Assembly: GCA_009845645.1 (NCBI GenBank)
Contig: VXZF01000388.1
Coordinates: 1 to 5,113 of the forward strand
From: Gemmatimonadota bacterium
GTDB taxonomy: Bacteria; Latescibacterota; UBA2968; UBA8231
Reading direction: 5' to 3'
Length of the DNA stretch: 5,113 nucleotides
Shown: one piece after another, positions 1 through 5,113 of the stretch
Layout of the letters: the number at the start of each line of letters is the position of its first letter
How positions within the stretch are numbered: position 1 is the first letter of the stretch
Notes under the pieces: generated by a model
The model's input: only the letters and a program-made list of their open reading frames with translations
Databases searched by the model: none
Told to the model about the DNA's origin: nothing
Made by a program: the position numbers and the translations under genes

Positions 1-1567
1 CTTTGGCGCGGTCGAGGGCTTCCTTGAAAATGTCTAGCTGCAAACCCTGGATCTTGATGTCCATCTGGATCGCGGTAATCCCGTCCTTGGTGCCAGCGAC
101 CTTGAGATCCATGTCGCCGAGAAAATCTTCGGCGTCGCGGATGTCAGTCAGCAGCTCGTACTCGTCGCCTTCCTTGACCAAGCCCACGCCCGTACCGCAC
201 ACCGCGGTTTTAACGGGAATGCCGGCGTCCATCAAAGCGAGCGAGCAGCCACACACCGTGGCCATAGAACTAGAGCTGCTCGACTCGGTTATATCAGACA
301 CCAAGCGAATTGTGTAGGGAAAGGACTCGACTGAGGGGATGACCGGCTCTAAGGCGCGCTCGGCCAGATGCCCATGGCCGATGTCCCGCCGTCCCGGACC
401 GCGCTCAAAGCGCACTTCGCCGACCGAATACGGGGGGAAGTTGTAATCCAAGTAATAGGACTTAAACCGCTTGCCTTGCAGATCGTCGGCCATGCGCTCG
501 TCAAGCTTAGTGCCCAGCGTCGCCACACAGAGCGCTTGCGTCTGTCCGCGAGTAAACAGTGCCGAACCATGCGTCCGCGGCAACACCGTACTCTCGCAGG
601 TAACATCGCGCACCGCGTCGAGTGCGCGACCGTCGATGCGCCGCTTCTCCTTGAGGATCATAGTGCGCATGTCGGCCTTGAGCAGCGCTTCTAGCTCGGC
701 CAAGATGAGCTTTTCCGAGTCTGGAAAGCGCTCGGCCAAGCTCTCCAAGACATCGGCATTAATCGCGTCGATGCGCTCTTGCCGCTCTTCTTTGCGCGGG
801 CTTCTGTTGGCCTCGGCGATGCGCTCTTGCGCCAACTCGGCAACGGCGCTGACCAGTTCGGGATCGGATTCTGCAACCTCGATGACAATTTTCTCCTTGC
901 CGACTTCAGTAACCAGCCGCTCCTGTAGCTCGACCAGTTCGGCGATGCACTCGTGGCCAAAAGCCAGCGCATCCACGAGATCTTGCTCGGCGATCTCGTG
1001 TGCACCCCCTTCGACGCTGACAATGGAATCGGCCGTGCCGCAGACGATGATTTCGAGATCGGACTCATCTAGCTGGGCCGAGGTCGGATTGGCGACGAAC
1101 TCGCCGTTGATGCGCCCGACTCGCACGGCTCCCATAGGGCCAGCAAAGGGAATGTCAGAGATGCTCAAAGCCGCTGAAGCCCCAATCAAACCCAAGACAT
1201 CAGCGTCGTTTTCGCCATCGTACGAAAGCACCGAAACATAGACTTGGATCTCATAGGGAAACTTCTTGGGAAACATTGGTCGAATGGGGTGATCTATTAA
1301 CCGGGCACTCAGGGTTTCCTTTTCAGAGGGGCGTCCTTCGCGCTTGAAAATGTTGCCTGGTATCTTGCCACCAGCGTAGGCCTTTTCCCGGTAATCTACG
1401 ATCAAGGGCAGAAAGCCCCGATCTTCCGGCGTGTTGGTCCGGCAGGCTGTTACCAGCACTACGGTCTCTCCGTATTGAACCCACACAGCCCCGTTGGCTT
1501 GCTTGGCGATTCTGCCCGTCTCAATCGACAGATTCCGCCCACCTATTTCATGTTCGAGTTTAGTCAT
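1..1567 (-). CDS. pnp: Polyribonucleotide nucleotidyltransferase (PNPase), N-terminal 522 codons (3' end outside window)
   Basis: PNPase is a trimeric 3'-5' phosphorolytic exoribonuclease that releases nucleoside diphosphates, and it takes part in mRNA decay. The ATG at 1567 opens a frame that runs uninterrupted to base 1. The first RNase PH-like domain (about 1-215) has EIGGRNLSIETGRIAKQANGAV, the IFKREGRPSE RNA-binding loop at about 74-83, and RLIDHPIRPMFP. The helical linker spans about 230-305. The second RNase PH domain starts near RRIDGRALD (309-317) and holds LPRTHGSALFTRGQTQAL, YNFPPYSVGE, RGPGRRDIGHG, a serine-rich phosphate loop (429-434) and LGDMDLKVAG with catalytic-site Asp485, Asp487 and Lys489. 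The KH and S1 domains would lie beyond base 1. The N-terminus fits the family, but no Shine-Dalgarno stands at normal distance: AAGGA is about 20 nt upstream. Weak initiation would suit post-transcriptional control. The rpsO-pnp order is classical. Confidence 0.96.
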   Translation of the reverse strand, partial: MTKLEHEIGGRNLSIETGRIAKQANGAVWVQYGETVVLVTACRTNTPEDRGFLPLIVDYREKAYAGGKIPGNIFKREGRPSEKETLSARLIDHPIRPMFPKKFPYEIQVYVSVLSYDGENDADVLGLIGASAALSISDIPFAGPMGAVRVGRINGEFVANPTSAQLDESDLEIIVCGTADSIVSVEGGAHEIAEQDLVDALAFGHECIAELVELQERLVTEVGKEKIVIEVAESDPELVSAVAELAQERIAEANRSPRKEERQERIDAINADVLESLAERFPDSEKLILAELEALLKADMRTMILKEKRRIDGRALDAVRDVTCESTVLPRTHGSALFTRGQTQALCVATLGTKLDERMADDLQGKRFKSYYLDYNFPPYSVGEVRFERGPGRRDIGHGHLAERALEPVIPSVESFPYTIRLVSDITESSSSSSMATVCGCSLALMDAGIPVKTAVCGTGVGLVKEGDEYELLTDIRDAEDFLGDMDLKVAGTKDGITAIQMDIKIQGLQLDIFKEALDRAK

Positions 1568-1578
1568 TAGATATATCT
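1568..1578 (-). promoter_or_regulatory. A/T-rich pnp leader end with a 10-nt palindrome
   Basis: The perfect palindrome AGATATATCT occupies 1569-1578, one base before the pnp ATG. The surrounding leader (about 1568-1610) is A-rich on the mRNA strand, in contrast to the GC-rich hairpin upstream. Its function is unknown. It may simply keep the start region unstructured. Confidence 0.35.
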
Positions 1579-1618
1579 TTTGCTCTTTCCTTTGAGGGTT
1601 TGAATTCTGTGCAGCACC

Positions 1619-1642
1619 CGCGCCAGCGGACGCCGCAGCGCG
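1619..1642 (-). promoter_or_regulatory. Hairpin in the rpsO-pnp intergenic region
   Basis: On the minus strand a 5-bp arm CGCGC (1642-1638) pairs with GCGCG (1623-1619), and GCGG (1636-1633) pairs with CCGC (1629-1626) around a CGT loop. A 1x2 internal loop separates the two stems. It starts 14 nt after the rpsO stop. No U-run follows, so it is more likely an RNA processing or stability element than an intrinsic terminator. In E. coli the same gap holds an RNase III stem-loop involved in PNPase autocontrol; a shared role here is an inference. Confidence 0.6.
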
Positions 1643-1656
1643 TAGCTCAATGCGAG

Positions 1657-1923
1657 CTAACGGCGCAATCCCAACTCGCGGATCAACGCCGCGTATGCCT
1701 GCGGGTTTTTCTTTTGGTAGTAGTTTTGCAATCGCCTCCTCTTGCCTATGAGGACAAGTAAACCCCGCCGTGTGGCAAAGTCCTTTTGCTGGTCTTTGAG
1801 GTGTTCGGTCAGGTTCCGGATGCGCTCAGTGAGAATGGCAATCTGCACCGGGGCGGCCCCAGGACCGCCCTCTTGCCCGAACTTCTCTATCAGCTCTTTC
1901 TTGCGCTCAGTTGTTGTGGACAA
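1657..1923 (-). CDS. rpsO: 30S ribosomal protein S15 (divergent)
   Basis: S15 is a primary 16S rRNA binding protein that organises the central-domain three-way junction (helices 20-22) and contributes to a bridge to the 50S subunit. The 88-residue product from the TTG at 1923 has the family's length. ERKKELIEKFG, VQIAILTERIRNLTEHL, RRGLLVLIGKRRRLQNYYQKKNP and the terminal IRELGLRR are all characteristic. Two signatures are altered. The usual DTGSxEVQ reads GPGAAPVQ, and DHHSRRGLL reads DFATRRGLL, so His41 and Asp48 are kept while Ser51 is Thr and His45, His49 and His50 are gone. The TTG at 1923 is preferred because GGAGG lies 6 nt upstream. A TTG at 1929, forming a TTGA overlap with the upstream stop, would add two residues but has no spacing to the ribosome binding site. 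pnp follows after 89 nt. Confidence 0.95.
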   Translation of the reverse strand: MSTTTERKKELIEKFGQEGGPGAAPVQIAILTERIRNLTEHLKDQQKDFATRRGLLVLIGKRRRLQNYYQKKNPQAYAALIRELGLRR

Positions 1924-1925
1924 CG

Positions 1926-2345
1926 TCAACCTCCGTATTTCACGCCGCGCTTCCCGCCTTCAGACTTGGAGGCAAATAGGGCGCGTGCTTGGTTAATGTC
2001 TTTGCGGATTTGTCCTACCAGCTCGTCTGGACAGGCAAATGCGCGTTGGTCGCGCAGCTTTTTTACGAGGGCAACCTGTAGGGTTTGTCCGTAGAGGTCG
2101 CCGGTAAAATCGAGTATGTGCAACTCAATGACTAGCGCTGCTTCGGCAAATGTGGGCCGAGGACCGATGTGAGCCACGGCCGACAAAATCCCACTTCCGG
2201 GGCATTGTACTTTGGCGGCAAATACCCCCTGTGGCAAGGGTTTATCACAGTGGGGTAGCAAATTTGCCGTGGGAAACCCCAGTGTTCTACCGCGTCCTTG
2301 GCCTCGCGTAACGCGACCGGAAAAATGAATGCCAGCGCCTTCCAT
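1926..2345 (-). CDS. Stand-alone riboflavin kinase domain (RibF C-terminal half only)
   Basis: Riboflavin kinase phosphorylates riboflavin to FMN using ATP. This 139-residue protein is a complete flavokinase domain. GRVTRGQGRGRTLGFPTANL holds the PTAN Mg-nucleotide motif at residues 25-28. QGVFAAKV, then VAHIGPRPTF, and VIELHILDF with the likely catalytic Glu74 follow. DFTGDLYGQTLQVALVKKLRDQRAF and a C-terminal helix (DELVGQIRKDINQARALF) complete the domain. The usual bacterial RibF is about 300 residues with an N-terminal FMN adenylyltransferase (FAD synthetase) domain; none is present here. The ATG at 2345 follows the truB TAG with no spacer, and the upstream DNA is fully occupied by intact TruB coding sequence, so this looks like a true single-domain gene and not a frameshift. 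No Shine-Dalgarno is evident, which suggests reinitiation after truB. The basic tail ends VKYGG, whose codons form the rpsO ribosome binding site. I leave the symbol blank because ribF normally means the bifunctional enzyme. Confidence 0.92.
   Translation of the reverse strand: MEGAGIHFSGRVTRGQGRGRTLGFPTANLLPHCDKPLPQGVFAAKVQCPGSGILSAVAHIGPRPTFAEAALVIELHILDFTGDLYGQTLQVALVKKLRDQRAFACPDELVGQIRKDINQARALFASKSEGGKRGVKYGG
1930..1934 (-). promoter_or_regulatory. Ribosome binding site of rpsO, inside the end of the riboflavin kinase gene
   Basis: Minus-strand GGAGG is made by the last two sense codons of the upstream gene. It lies directly against the TTG at 1929 (no spacing) but 6 nt from the TTG at 1923, so it selects 1923 as the rpsO start. 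Confidence 0.8.
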
Positions 2346-3242
2346 CTAAGGTTGACGCAGAACGCACAGGGGCCGCAATGCCCCCTTCTCCCACCGCGCG
2401 AGACCGAACAAGGTTTGTGCTGCGTCAAAAACTGCGCACACTTCGCGCGAATCTGCGCCAGTGGGGTGCTCGATTGCCTTTCCATGGGCAAAATCGACTA
2501 GCTTACCTTCGTTCAGCTCCACGACCGCTAGCTCGCTTAGGGCCAGTCGCGGATGGACGAGGGCCTTTTCAATTTGGCCTGCTCTATTCAGCCTAGCTAC
2601 TTGGTCTAACGTCAGGGCTTTGTCCAGCCCGAGACCTCCGGCGCGCAGTCGGCGCAATTCCGCTAAATAAGCCCCCGTTCCTAAGGCGCACCCCAGATCA
2701 GTGGCCAGCGAGCGGATATACGTTCCTGCAGAGCAATGGATTCTCACCCTTAGTCTGGGAAAATCGTAGCCGAGCAGTTCCATTGCATGGATGTGGACCC
2801 GACGAGGTTTGAGGGCGACCTCATCCCCGCGACGCGCCCGCTTGTACGAGCGCACCCCGGCCACTTTTACCGCTGAATGCGCTGGCGGAACTTGGTCTAT
2901 GACACCCATAAAGTCGCGCAAGGCTTGGGCCACGCTTTGGACGTCGGGAGGCGCGCAGTCGGCTTGGTGGCGGATCGGCCCTTCGGCATCGCCCGTAGCA
3001 CTTACAGCTCCCAGACAAATCTCGGCCTCGTATTCCTTATCTGCGCCGCTGAGCCACCGATTGAGCCGGGTATAGCGCCCCAAGCAAACGACCAAGACGC
3101 CGCTAGCCAAGGGATCGAGCGTGCCGCAATGCCCAATGCGCCGCAATTGCAACAGACGCCGGAGCGAGACGATTACGTCGTGGGAAGTCGGGCCTTTGGC
3201 TTTGTCGATGACCAAAACCCCGGTCCGGGCCAGATCAACCAT
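2346..3242 (-). CDS. truB: tRNA pseudouridine(55) synthase TruB
   Basis: TruB isomerises U55 of the tRNA T-loop to pseudouridine and also acts as a tRNA folding chaperone. The 298-residue protein (from the ATG) shows the motif I region GHCGTLDPLASGVL with catalytic Asp43; most family members have GHTG, so Thr is Cys here. The KEYEAEICLG motif carries the conserved active-site Tyr71. The VPPAHSAVKVAG segment has His where Tyr is common. CSAGTYIRSLATDLG and ALGTGAYLAELRRLRAGG follow. A C-terminal PUA-like domain covers roughly the last 75 residues (NEGKLVDFAHG to RPLCVLRQP). I prefer the ATG at 3242, which gives a normal N-terminus just before GVLVIDKAKGPTSHDV and overlaps the rbfA end by 8 nt. 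In-frame TTG (3257) and GTG (3254) codons would add a few residues without a better ribosome binding site. The TAG stop directly abuts the next start codon. Confidence 0.95.
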   Translation of the reverse strand: MVDLARTGVLVIDKAKGPTSHDVIVSLRRLLQLRRIGHCGTLDPLASGVLVVCLGRYTRLNRWLSGADKEYEAEICLGAVSATGDAEGPIRHQADCAPPDVQSVAQALRDFMGVIDQVPPAHSAVKVAGVRSYKRARRGDEVALKPRRVHIHAMELLGYDFPRLRVRIHCSAGTYIRSLATDLGCALGTGAYLAELRRLRAGGLGLDKALTLDQVARLNRAGQIEKALVHPRLALSELAVVELNEGKLVDFAHGKAIEHPTGADSREVCAVFDAAQTLFGLARWEKGALRPLCVLRQP

Positions 3243-3588
3243 GCTGCGCTTCACCAAGACTATCGATCAGAGCCGTCAGGCGCGCGGCGCGCGCGGCGGT
3301 GTCGTCGTATGCAACCCGCAACTGGGGTGCGTAGCGCAAGCGCATGCGCTGGGCGATTTCTCGGCGTATAAAACCCAAGCCCCGCTGCATCCCTTGGAGT
3401 GCCTGCTTTTTGTCGTCTGCATTGCCGAGCGTGCTGACAAAGATCGTGGCATAGCTCATGTCGGCGGAGAGTTCCACATCCACTACTTGGACTAGCTGCA
3501 ACCGAGGATCCTTCATCCGCTTTACGATGTCGGTCAACTCGCGCAGCAACTGCCCGCGCACTCGGATAATTCGTTGCGGGGAGGCCAC
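3235..3588 (-). CDS. rbfA: 30S ribosome-binding factor RbfA
   Basis: RbfA binds the immature 30S subunit near 16S rRNA helix 1 and the helix 28/44/45 neck, helps late 30S maturation and is needed for growth in the cold in E. coli. The 117-residue protein has the expected single KH-like fold. An N-terminal helix carries RVRGQLLRELTDIVKRMKDPRL, the strand signature VVDVELSADMSYATIFVS follows, then a helix segment with GFIRREIAQRMRLRYAPQLRVAYDD. The length is normal (family about 110-135) and no part is missing. The start is GTG at 3588: the sequence GAGGG, which overlaps the ylxP stop codon, sits 3-4 nt upstream, and the N-terminus fits the family. The 3' end overlaps the start of truB, so TruB translation is probably coupled to it. 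Confidence 0.94.
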   Translation of the reverse strand: MASPQRIIRVRGQLLRELTDIVKRMKDPRLQLVQVVDVELSADMSYATIFVSTLGNADDKKQALQGMQRGLGFIRREIAQRMRLRYAPQLRVAYDDTAARAARLTALIDSLGEAQHG

Positions 3589-3591
3589 CTG

Positions 3592-3596
3592 CCCTC
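3592..3596 (-). promoter_or_regulatory. Ribosome binding site of rbfA overlapping the ylxP stop
   Basis: Minus-strand GAGGG shares bases with the ylxP TGA (3597-3595) and lies 3 nt from the GTG start at 3588. It supports the GTG as the rbfA start and implies termination-coupled reinitiation. Confidence 0.6.
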
Positions 3597-3876
3597 AGTG
3601 TACTTCCATTTGGTAGTCGAGGATATGCACCCGGGGCTCGCCTTCGACGAAGTTGACGATTTTGGTCAGCATCTCATCGCAGTGTTCAACGGCCGAACTC
3701 ACCACGGCAACCCCCAACACCGCCCGCTGCCAAAGCGCGTGGTCATCTACTTCGGCCACAGCCGCGTTAAAGCGGTTGCGGATGCGCCCTTTGAGACTGT
3801 TGAGGACTTGCCGCTTGTCTTTGAGCGAATGGCTATCGCCGATATAGAGTTGCACTGCACAGCTCATAACGATCAA
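3595..3876 (-). CDS. ylxP: DUF503 (YlxP-like) family protein
   Basis: This is a 93-residue protein of the DUF503/YlxP family, small proteins encoded between infB and rbfA in many bacteria; the molecular role is not firmly established. What is visible is the family hallmark SHSLKDKRQVLNSLKGRIRNRFN at about residues 15-37, then VAEVDDHALWQRAVLGVAVVSS, and a C-terminal segment FVEGEPRVHILDYQMEVH. It shows no signal peptide or membrane segment, so it is presumably cytosolic. The start is the TTG at 3876, because its N-terminus (MIVMSCAVQLYIGDSHSLKDKR) lines up residue for residue with family members. An ATG at 3867 would remove three residues and cannot be excluded. The Shine-Dalgarno is weak: a GGGG run at the infB stop lies about 13 nt upstream. 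Its place between infB and rbfA suggests a link to ribosome assembly or translation; that is an inference from context. Confidence 0.9.
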   Translation of the reverse strand: MIVMSCAVQLYIGDSHSLKDKRQVLNSLKGRIRNRFNAAVAEVDDHALWQRAVLGVAVVSSAVEHCDEMLTKIVNFVEGEPRVHILDYQMEVH

Positions 3877-3892
3877 AACAATTCAACCGCCC

Positions 3893-5113
3893 CTACAGCG
3901 TCCGCTCGGTTTCGACCACAACCAAGGATTCAACGATGTCGCCTTCTGAGATGTCGTCGAATCCCGCAAATCCCATGCCGCACTCGAATCCCTCAGAGAC
4001 CTCTCGCACGTCGTCTTTGAATCGCCGCAACGAAGTAAGCTCCCCGGTAAAGACAACTTGGCCATCGCGCAAAATCCGCACCTGATTGCTGCGGACGATA
4101 GTGCCGTCTTGCACCAAACAACCACCAATCGTCCCCATGCGGGACGAGGTAAAAATCTGGCGTATTTCGGCCCGGCCCACCACCTGTTCTTCGGTCGTTG
4201 GAGCCAGAAGACCAGCCAAGGCGGCTCGCACATCCTCGATGACCTCATAGATGATGCGGTAGTTGCGAATTTCCACGCCTTCCTGCACGGCGAGATCGCG
4301 TGCCGAGGGTTGGGTGTTTACGTGGAAACCAAGCAAAATGGCGTTAGAGGCCGCTGCCAATAGCACATCCGATTCTGAAATGGCCCCCACCGCGCTGTGA
4401 ATGACGTTGACCCGCACTTCTTCGTGGATTATGCGGCCCAACTCTTCGGCAATGGCCTCGACCGACCCATCGACATCGCCTTTGACCACCACCCGCAACT
4501 CTTGAATGTGGCCTTGCTGGATCTGATCGTGTAAGTCGCTGAGCGTAACTGTGCGCAGCTTGCGGTGATCCTGCTCGCGCTTGATGAGATGCCGACGCTG
4601 GCTGAGATCCTTGGCCTCGCGCTCGGAATTGGCAACAGCAAAAGTATCTCCAGCTTGCGGCACCCCGGGCAACCCAAGCACTTGGACGGGTACGGAGGGT
4701 TTTGCTTCTTCGACTCGCTGGCCATGCTCGTCGAGCAGGGCGCGGACCCTGCCGCTGTGCACGCCGGTAATAAAAGGCTCGCCAACGCACAGGGTTCCCT
4801 CTTGCACCAAAACTGTAGCCACGGCCCCCCGTCCCTTGTCGAGATGGGCTTCAACAATCGTCCCACGCGCTTTCTTATAGGGATTGGCCTGCAACTCAAG
4901 CAACTCGGCCACAATGAGGAGCAATTCCAGCAAGTGGTCTATGCCTTGTCCGGTCTTGGCGGAGATCTCGGCACAGGGAATTTGCCCTCCCCACTCTTCG
5001 ATTAAAACCCCTCTTTCTGACAATTCCCGTTTGATCTTGTCTGCGTCGGCCGGAGGTAACTCTATTTTGTAAATCGCTACTACAAAAGGAACATGCGCCG
5101 CCATGGCCTGGAC
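3893..5113 (-). CDS. infB: Translation initiation factor IF-2, C-terminal 406 codons (5' end outside window)
   Basis: IF2 is the GTPase that places initiator fMet-tRNA on the 30S subunit and promotes 50S joining. The fragment begins inside the G domain and runs to a TAG stop. The first ~75 residues are the end of the G domain, with the G5 motif SAKTG at residues 51-55. Domain II (about 80-175) contains the family signature HLDKGRGAVATVLVQEGTL and ends near GVPQAGDTF. Domain C1 (about 195-300) contains VVVKGDVDGSVEAI. Domain C2, from about residue 310, has GRAEIRQIF, the fMet-pocket cysteine in GTIGGC, LRRFKDDV and FECG, so the initiator-tRNA site looks intact. The odd point is the G4 motif: residues 15-18 read YKIE where NKID is expected. 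The P-loop and switch regions lie outside the window. The reading frame is open to the window edge, so the ATG at 5104 is an internal methionine and not the start. The downstream gene ylxP begins 16 nt after the stop. Confidence 0.97.
   Translation of the reverse strand, partial: VQAMAAHVPFVVAIYKIELPPADADKIKRELSERGVLIEEWGGQIPCAEISAKTGQGIDHLLELLLIVAELLELQANPYKKARGTIVEAHLDKGRGAVATVLVQEGTLCVGEPFITGVHSGRVRALLDEHGQRVEEAKPSVPVQVLGLPGVPQAGDTFAVANSEREAKDLSQRRHLIKREQDHRKLRTVTLSDLHDQIQQGHIQELRVVVKGDVDGSVEAIAEELGRIIHEEVRVNVIHSAVGAISESDVLLAAASNAILLGFHVNTQPSARDLAVQEGVEIRNYRIIYEVIEDVRAALAGLLAPTTEEQVVGRAEIRQIFTSSRMGTIGGCLVQDGTIVRSNQVRILRDGQVVFTGELTSLRRFKDDVREVSEGFECGMGFAGFDDISEGDIVESLVVVETERTL

Noticed and set aside
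471..1241. A 256-codon open frame on the plus strand
   Set aside because: It lies wholly antisense to pnp, whose translation matches PNPase along its full visible length. The plus-strand product is serine-rich, low in complexity and unlike any family I know.
1619..1642. Intrinsic terminator after rpsO
   Set aside because: No T-run follows the hairpin on the transcribed strand, and pnp continues in the same direction 52 nt later.
1568..1656. A separate sigma-70-type promoter for pnp in the gap
   Set aside because: The TATATC-like bases sit only a few nt from the ATG and no -35 element stands at proper spacing, so I cannot support one.
2132..2491. An open frame on the minus strand spanning the truB-riboflavin kinase junction, possibly a displaced piece of a broken ribF
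   Set aside because: It is the shifted frame of two intact genes. Its product shows no FAD synthetase motif, and both genes read cleanly through the junction.
3574..4020. A 148-codon plus-strand frame opposite rbfA, ylxP and infB
   Set aside because: It is antisense to three well-supported genes and has no recognisable domain or ribosome binding site.
3893..5104. Full-length infB starting at the ATG at 5104
   Set aside because: The frame stays open to the window edge (Val-Gln-Ala precede), and this methionine lies inside the G domain, so the gene continues upstream.

Overview
The window is a compact block of seven bacterial genes, all on the minus strand. Read in the direction of transcription (from high to low coordinates) they are infB (5' end cut by the window edge), a DUF503/YlxP gene, rbfA, truB, a riboflavin kinase gene in the ribF position, rpsO, and pnp (3' end cut by the window edge). 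This is the widespread translation and RNA-maturation operon. Its order mixes the Gram-positive style (YlxP and RibF-type genes included) with the rpsO-pnp ending familiar from proteobacteria. The base composition is moderately GC-rich. I cannot name the organism: the proteins look clearly bacterial but do not point me to one genus, and an uncultured lineage is possible.

Layout: bases 3893-5113 hold the last 406 codons of infB. A 16-nt gap leads to ylxP (3595-3876, TTG start). A 6-nt gap leads to rbfA (3235-3588, GTG start). The last 8 nt of rbfA overlap the preferred ATG of truB (2346-3242). The truB stop TAG abuts the ATG of the riboflavin kinase gene (1926-2345). The last codons of that gene form the ribosome binding site of rpsO (1657-1923, TTG start). 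The only real gap, 1568-1656, holds a strong imperfect hairpin and an A/T-rich leader before pnp (1-1567). The tight spacing implies one polycistronic message with translational coupling. No stretch over 300 bases lacks a gene, and no tRNA, rRNA, mobile element or CRISPR array is visible.

Together the genes serve translation initiation (IF2), 30S maturation (RbfA, S15 and possibly YlxP), tRNA modification (TruB, psi55), flavin cofactor supply (riboflavin kinase) and RNA turnover (PNPase).

I see no new multi-gene system. The points worth a second look are molecular departures inside otherwise ordinary genes. IF2 has YKIE where the guanine-specificity motif NKxD should be. The riboflavin kinase is a stand-alone domain without the usual FAD synthetase half. 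S15 has lost its normally near-universal DTGSxEVQ and DHHSRRG signatures in part. PNPase has a run of six serines in its phosphate-binding loop. The rpsO-pnp gap carries a hairpin suited to RNA processing.
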